A program made the translations under genes and the position numbers. From Pontimonas sp. (GTDB lineage: Bacteria > Actinomycetota > Actinomycetes > Actinomycetales > Microbacteriaceae): DNA of 11,051 nt. A model generated the notes under the pieces. It made no database searches. It saw only the letters and a program-made list of their open reading frames with translations, and had not been told where the DNA came from. The stretch lies in assembly GCA_023263045.1 (NCBI GenBank), contig JALQXU010000025.1:1-11051 (forward strand), given 5' to 3'. Below, piece by piece: positions 8,266 to 11,051 of this stretch (positions are counted from its first letter, which is position 1; every line of letters begins with the position of its first letter).

Positions 8266-8631
8266 CTAGCGCGTACCGAGAAGATCGATGGCGAAGACGA
8301 GTGTGCGGCCCGAAAGCCTGTGCCCTCCCCCTGCTGGCCCATAGGCCCACTCGGGCGGACAGGTCAGGAGTCTCCTACCTCCGACCTTCATGCCGGGAAT
8401 ACCCTCTTGCCAGCCGCGGATAAGGCTTGCGAGAGGAAACTCGATCGACTCACCTCTGCTCCACGAGGAATCGAACTCTTCTCCTGTCTCTCTGTCAACG
8501 CCCACATAGTGAACCTCGACAACAGCCCCTGGGCTCGCTTCTTCACCGTCTCCCACAATCAGGTCCTCGTGAACCAAACTCGATGGTTCCGGACCGAGCT
8601 GCGGTTCAATTTCAGGTTTCTGACGCGTCAT
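8266..8631 (-). CDS. FKBP-type peptidyl-prolyl cis-trans isomerase
   Basis: This is a single-domain FKBP of 121 residues that should catalyse cis-trans isomerisation of peptide bonds before proline. No signal peptide or lipobox is seen, so it should be cytoplasmic. After a polar leader of about 20 residues, the pocket residues known from FKBP12 are all represented: Y42 (VHYVG), F53 and D54 (EFDSSW), R59, F65 (IEFPL), L70-I71, W74 (RGWQEG), Y97 (WAYGP) and F113 (LVFAIDLL). The loop before the last strand reads [13 protein letters not shown] in place of the classic IPPNATLVF, a variant I believe also occurs in other actinobacterial FKBPs. The ATG at 8631 overlaps the rpe stop by four bases. No metabolic reason for its place between rpe and hisE is evident. 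Confidence 0.94.
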   Translation of the reverse strand: MTRQKPEIEPQLGPEPSSLVHEDLIVGDGEEASPGAVVEVHYVGVDRETGEEFDSSWSRGESIEFPLASLIRGWQEGIPGMKVGGRRLLTCPPEWAYGPAGGGHRLSGRTLVFAIDLLGTR

Positions 8632-9299
8632 GGCGCATTCCTTTCGGGGGTGAGTGAGTTACGAAGAGCCTCGATATTGTCTTCCGGTTGCCCGTGTCCA
8701 AAGACGCTTGAACCCGCCACAAAAGTATCGGCGCCATGCCGCCACGCAATGGGCAAAGTGTCGACGGTGATGCCGCCATCGACCTCCAGAAGTGGCGTCA
8801 ATCCGGCCTGCTCGAGATAGTTCCTCGCCGCCTGGAGTTTGGGCATGACATCGTGAAGGAAGGCCTGCCCGCCCGCTCCAGGCTCGACCGTCATGATCAG
8901 AACGAGGTCGGCTTCGTGGAAATTATCGAGATAGGGCTCGAGTGGTGTTCCCGGCTTCACAGCGATTCCTGCTTTGGCACCATGCGACTGGATGGCCTTG
9001 ATTGTTGCGGCAACATCGCTCGCGGCCTCCACATGGAACGTCACAGACTGAGCGCCGAGTTCGCCATACCGAGGTGCAAAATAGTCGGGGTTTTCAATCA
9101 TGAGGTGCACATCGAGTGGCACTGGGGATACCTCCACGATGCGTTTCACCATTTGGGGACCAAACGTCAGTGCTTCAACGAAATGGTTATCCATCACGTC
9201 CACATGAACGGCATCCGCCGAGGCGATACGGTGCAGCTCCGCCTCCATGTTCACAAAGTCTGCCGAGAGGACACTCGGGTGCAGGCGGATATCCACCAC
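8628..9299 (-). CDS. rpe: Ribulose-phosphate 3-epimerase
   Basis: Rpe interconverts D-ribulose 5-phosphate and D-xylulose 5-phosphate in the pentose phosphate pathway, using a metal-bound TIM barrel. The 223-residue protein has PSVLSADF (8-15), the metal and acid-base residues H32 and D34 in HVDVMDNHF, H65 in DVHLMIENP and D174 in LEVDGGI. The phosphate-binding loop reads EPGAGGQAF (139-147); the usual PGFGGQ has phenylalanine where A142 is. Translation starts at one of two tandem GTG codons (9299 or 9296); an AGGTAGG at 9305-9311, overlapping the rsmB stop, serves either. The gap to rsmB is ten bases, and the stop overlaps the FKBP start by four. Its product feeds the pentose and PRPP pool used by HisG. 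Confidence 0.96.
   Translation of the reverse strand: MVDIRLHPSVLSADFVNMEAELHRIASADAVHVDVMDNHFVEALTFGPQMVKRIVEVSPVPLDVHLMIENPDYFAPRYGELGAQSVTFHVEAASDVAATIKAIQSHGAKAGIAVKPGTPLEPYLDNFHEADLVLIMTVEPGAGGQAFLHDVMPKLQAARNYLEQAGLTPLLEVDGGITVDTLPIAWRHGADTFVAGSSVFGHGQPEDNIEALRNSLTPERNAP
8639..8644 (-). promoter_or_regulatory. Ribosome binding site of the FKBP gene
   Basis: The minus strand reads AAAGGA, seven bases before the FKBP ATG at 8631 and inside the 3' end of rpe. It indicates independent initiation in addition to coupling through the four-base overlap. Confidence 0.55.
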
Positions 9300-9309
9300 G
9301 TCAGCCTAC

Positions 9310-10650
9310 CTAGTCGTCTCGTCGAATCATTTGCACAAACATTGCATCGGTGCCGTGACGATGCGTCCACAATTGAGCCGCGGACCCTCGTCGATGCCCT
9401 TCCACCGTGGTCCTCGCCACTGAGCCCATGATGGTCGGCGTATCCAGGGCTGAGAAACCTTCCGACTCCGCGAGGACGTCGGCCACGACCTCCGTCGTCT
9501 CTTCCACGACTGGAGAGCACGTCACGTAGGCAAGAAAACCTCCGGGGGCAAGAGAACTCAGTCCGTTTCGCAGCAATGCCCGCTGCAGTTCGACCAGGCC
9601 AGGAAGACTCTCCGGTTTTTTCGTCCACCTGGCCTCTGGGCGACGCCGAAGCGCCCCCAAACCAGAACAGGGAGCGTCGAGAAGTATCCGCGAAAATGTC
9701 TCCTCGCGAGACTTGGTTGAATCGTCGATTTCGACCCGGATCAATCCAGGAAATCGGGACGAGATTGCGGTGATCGAGTCTTCAACGAGTGACGCCCTAT
9801 GGGCGCTGAGCTCAGTTGCCAGCACCGTTGCGCCACTATCGCACGCCTCCGCGCCCAGAAGGGCGGTTTTCCCACCGGGACCCGCGCACATGTCCCAGAC
9901 CCTCTCACCCTCGTGCCAGGGAGCAACCCTGGAGAGGGTCAACGCGGCAAGCTGGGAACCTTCATCCTGAACGCGGATGTGGTGCCTGGTAACCCCAGGG
10001 AGGGCAGTCGGGTCCCCGCCCTCGAGCACCTCGCCACACGGCGAAAACGCAGTGGCATGCTCAGTATCAGGCGAGGAGAAACCTGGAAGGTGACACAGCG
10101 TCACGCGAGGTGCCTCGTTGTGTGACGTGAGTGCCTGCTCGAGCTCTCCGCCACCATCGCACTCTGCCAGGGCCGCGTCAATCTTTGCCGCAATCCAGGA
10201 AGGGTGGGAATGAAGCGAGGTCGTCGACTGCCCGATGACGCGGTCCCAATACTCTCCAGAATGAGCGGACACGGCGCGGAGTGCGGCGTTGACCAAACCA
10301 GTCACTCGATGAAGCTGGCGACTTTTCGCAAGCCGAACAGTTTCATCGACAGCAGCATGGGGTTCAACCCTCATGCGCAGGAGTTGGAAACATCCCAGAC
10401 GCAGCAGAACGCGAACATCCGAATCCAACGAGTTCGCCGCTCGCTGAGTGCCTTCCTCAATGACGGCGTCAAGTTCGCCCTGTGCGCGGAGAGCACCGTA
10501 GACAAGATGCGTAGCAAAAGCTTTATCTCGAGTATCCAGGGAGGATCCGGCAAGGGCTCGAGGAAGAGCAAGATTAGCGAAAGCGCCGTCATTCTCGACA
10601 GCGAGAGCCACCTCGAAAGCGATATCCCGGGCGCTCGCCCCCTTAGACAC
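9310..10650 (-). CDS. rsmB: 16S rRNA (cytosine-967-C5) methyltransferase, RsmB/NOP family
   Basis: RsmB methylates C5 of a cytosine in 16S rRNA (position 967 in E. coli) with S-adenosylmethionine. The 446-residue protein has an N-terminal NusB-like RNA-binding domain (about residues 5-130) and a C-terminal methyltransferase domain. The SAM-binding motif DMCAGPGGKTALL is at 253-265. LLDAPCSGLGALRRRP (323-338) contains C328, and YVTCSPVVEE (375-384) contains C378; these are the two cysteines of the family, one for product release and one for covalent attack. The start is GTG at 10650, overlapping the fmt stop by eight bases. The fmt-rsmB pair is widespread in bacteria, which supports both assignments. 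Other members of the NOP family cannot be wholly excluded for the target base. Confidence 0.95.
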   Translation of the reverse strand: MSKGASARDIAFEVALAVENDGAFANLALPRALAGSSLDTRDKAFATHLVYGALRAQGELDAVIEEGTQRAANSLDSDVRVLLRLGCFQLLRMRVEPHAAVDETVRLAKSRQLHRVTGLVNAALRAVSAHSGEYWDRVIGQSTTSLHSHPSWIAAKIDAALAECDGGGELEQALTSHNEAPRVTLCHLPGFSSPDTEHATAFSPCGEVLEGGDPTALPGVTRHHIRVQDEGSQLAALTLSRVAPWHEGERVWDMCAGPGGKTALLGAEACDSGATVLATELSAHRASLVEDSITAISSRFPGLIRVEIDDSTKSREETFSRILLDAPCSGLGALRRRPEARWTKKPESLPGLVELQRALLRNGLSSLAPGGFLAYVTCSPVVEETTEVVADVLAESEGFSALDTPTIMGSVARTTVEGHRRGSAAQLWTHRHGTDAMFVQMIRRDD

Positions 10651-11051
10651 GAAATCCCACTCCCGACGGCAAGCCCCTCAACCAGTCTGTGGCGCTCATG
10701 GCGCCCTTGCCAGATGGTTGCACTCGTCCCAACATCAGAGCAGTTGTGCCGGTTCCCACTGCAACACCCTCGTCCGCACGAAGAATCTGTCCAGGTTCCA
10801 GTCCAGCGCGGTCATAGTCTGGCCACGCCTCAAGAATGTTGACGCGCTGGCCGGTATCGCTCCGAAAGGAATAACACCCAGGCTCCTCATGCCACGCCCG
10901 GAACCTGTTGTACAGCTCAGCGACGGGTGAGTTCCACGACATCTCCCCGACGCTCCCCGAGGGAATCGGCGCGAAGCTCACCTCTCCGGACTGGGGGCTG
11001 ACCTCAACAGCTCCACGCTCTAGGTCGTCGAGAAAGTGTAGAACCTGCGTT
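10643..11051 (-). CDS. fmt: Methionyl-tRNA formyltransferase, C-terminal part (5' end outside the window)
   Basis: Fmt formylates the methionine on initiator tRNA with 10-formyl-tetrahydrofolate. Only the last 135 codons are present; the frame is open to the window edge at 11051 and stops with TAA at 10643. The visible part is the end of the linker and the OB-fold C-terminal domain that grips the tRNA: LEPGQILRADEGVAVGTGT followed by LGRVQPSGKGAMSATDWLRG, which matches the typical Fmt ending (VxxPGKKxMxxxDWxRG). The catalytic N-terminal domain with the SLLP motif lies off the window, so identity rests on this domain and on the downstream rsmB. The 3' end overlaps rsmB by eight bases. An internal GTG at 10981 could be taken for a start but is inside the conserved domain. 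Confidence 0.9.
   Translation of the reverse strand, partial: TQVLHFLDDLERGAVEVSPQSGEVSFAPIPSGSVGEMSWNSPVAELYNRFRAWHEEPGCYSFRSDTGQRVNILEAWPDYDRAGLEPGQILRADEGVAVGTGTTALMLGRVQPSGKGAMSATDWLRGLPSGVGFRV

Larger units (their letters stand above)
1..11051 (-). other. Collinear fifteen-gene array, probably one long or several nested transcription units
   Basis: All fifteen genes share one strand. Reading right to left, the junctions are: fmt/rsmB overlap 8; rsmB/rpe gap 10; rpe/FKBP overlap 4; FKBP/hisE gap 25; hisE/hisG overlap 4; hisG/hisF overlap 1; hisF/hisI overlap 4; hisI/trpE overlap 8 to 26; trpE/membrane protein overlap 1; membrane protein/HGxxPAAW gap 31; HGxxPAAW/trpC abut; trpC/trpB overlap 4; trpB/trpA overlap 4; trpA/lgt abut. 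I saw no GC-rich hairpin followed by a T-run in the gaps and no room for a leader peptide. Internal promoters inside coding sequence cannot be excluded by eye. Confidence 0.75.

Noticed and set aside
8241..8342. N-terminal extension of HisE to the upstream ATG at 8342
   Set aside because: The added 34 residues overlap the FKBP gene, look like low-complexity out-of-frame sequence and are not part of HisE; the GTG at 8240 gives the normal length.
8736..9431. A 231-codon open frame on the plus strand across rpe
   Set aside because: It is antisense to the clear rpe and rsmB genes, has no family resemblance that I recognise, and long open antisense frames are expected from GC-biased third codon positions.
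10204..10842. A 212-codon open frame on the plus strand across rsmB and fmt
   Set aside because: It spans the rsmB-fmt junction antisense to both well-supported genes and shows no known motif.

Overview
The window is one uninterrupted block of core metabolic genes, all read from the minus strand (right to left), with no mobile elements, RNA genes, CRISPR arrays or prophage genes. The gene set and order (fmt, rsmB, rpe, FKBP, hisE, hisG, hisF, hisI, trpE, a Trp-associated membrane protein, an HGxxPAAW protein, trpC, trpB, trpA, lgt) point to an actinobacterium. The Microbacteriaceae are the best guess, from the two small membrane proteins between trpE and trpC, the his-trp junction and the lgt that follows trpA. 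The base composition looks moderately GC-rich and the packing is extreme, so a small, streamlined genome is plausible. The lineage is an inference from family knowledge, not a search result.

Layout from upstream (right) to downstream (left): the 3' end of fmt (10643-11051) and rsmB (9310-10650) belong to translation initiation and rRNA modification. Next come rpe (8628-9299) of the pentose phosphate pathway and a small FKBP-type prolyl isomerase (8266-8631). Four histidine genes follow: hisE (7977-8240), hisG (7135-7980), hisF (6374-7135) and hisI (6021-6377). The tryptophan block is trpE (4517-6043), two small membrane proteins (3966-4517 and 3704-3934), trpC (2933-3703), trpB (1719-2936) and trpA (910-1722). 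The window ends inside lgt (1-909), the prolipoprotein diacylglyceryl transferase.

Of the 14 gene junctions, 9 overlap, 2 abut exactly and 3 have gaps of 10, 25 and 31 bases. No stretch is large enough for an ordinary terminator, attenuator or leader peptide between genes, so any promoter lies outside the window or inside a coding sequence. Feedback control appears to be retained in the enzymes: TrpE keeps the LLES element of the tryptophan site and HisG is the long form with a C-terminal regulatory domain.

The pathway links are PRPP and pentose phosphates: Rpe feeds the pentose pool that makes PRPP, HisG uses PRPP, and tryptophan synthesis also uses it through TrpD, which is not here. The tryptophan set lacks trpD, trpG and trpF, and the histidine set lacks hisA, hisH, hisB, hisC and hisD. 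Absence of both trpF and hisA fits the shared actinobacterial isomerase PriA encoded elsewhere. I see no new biological system. The least understood parts are the two small membrane proteins embedded in the tryptophan block.
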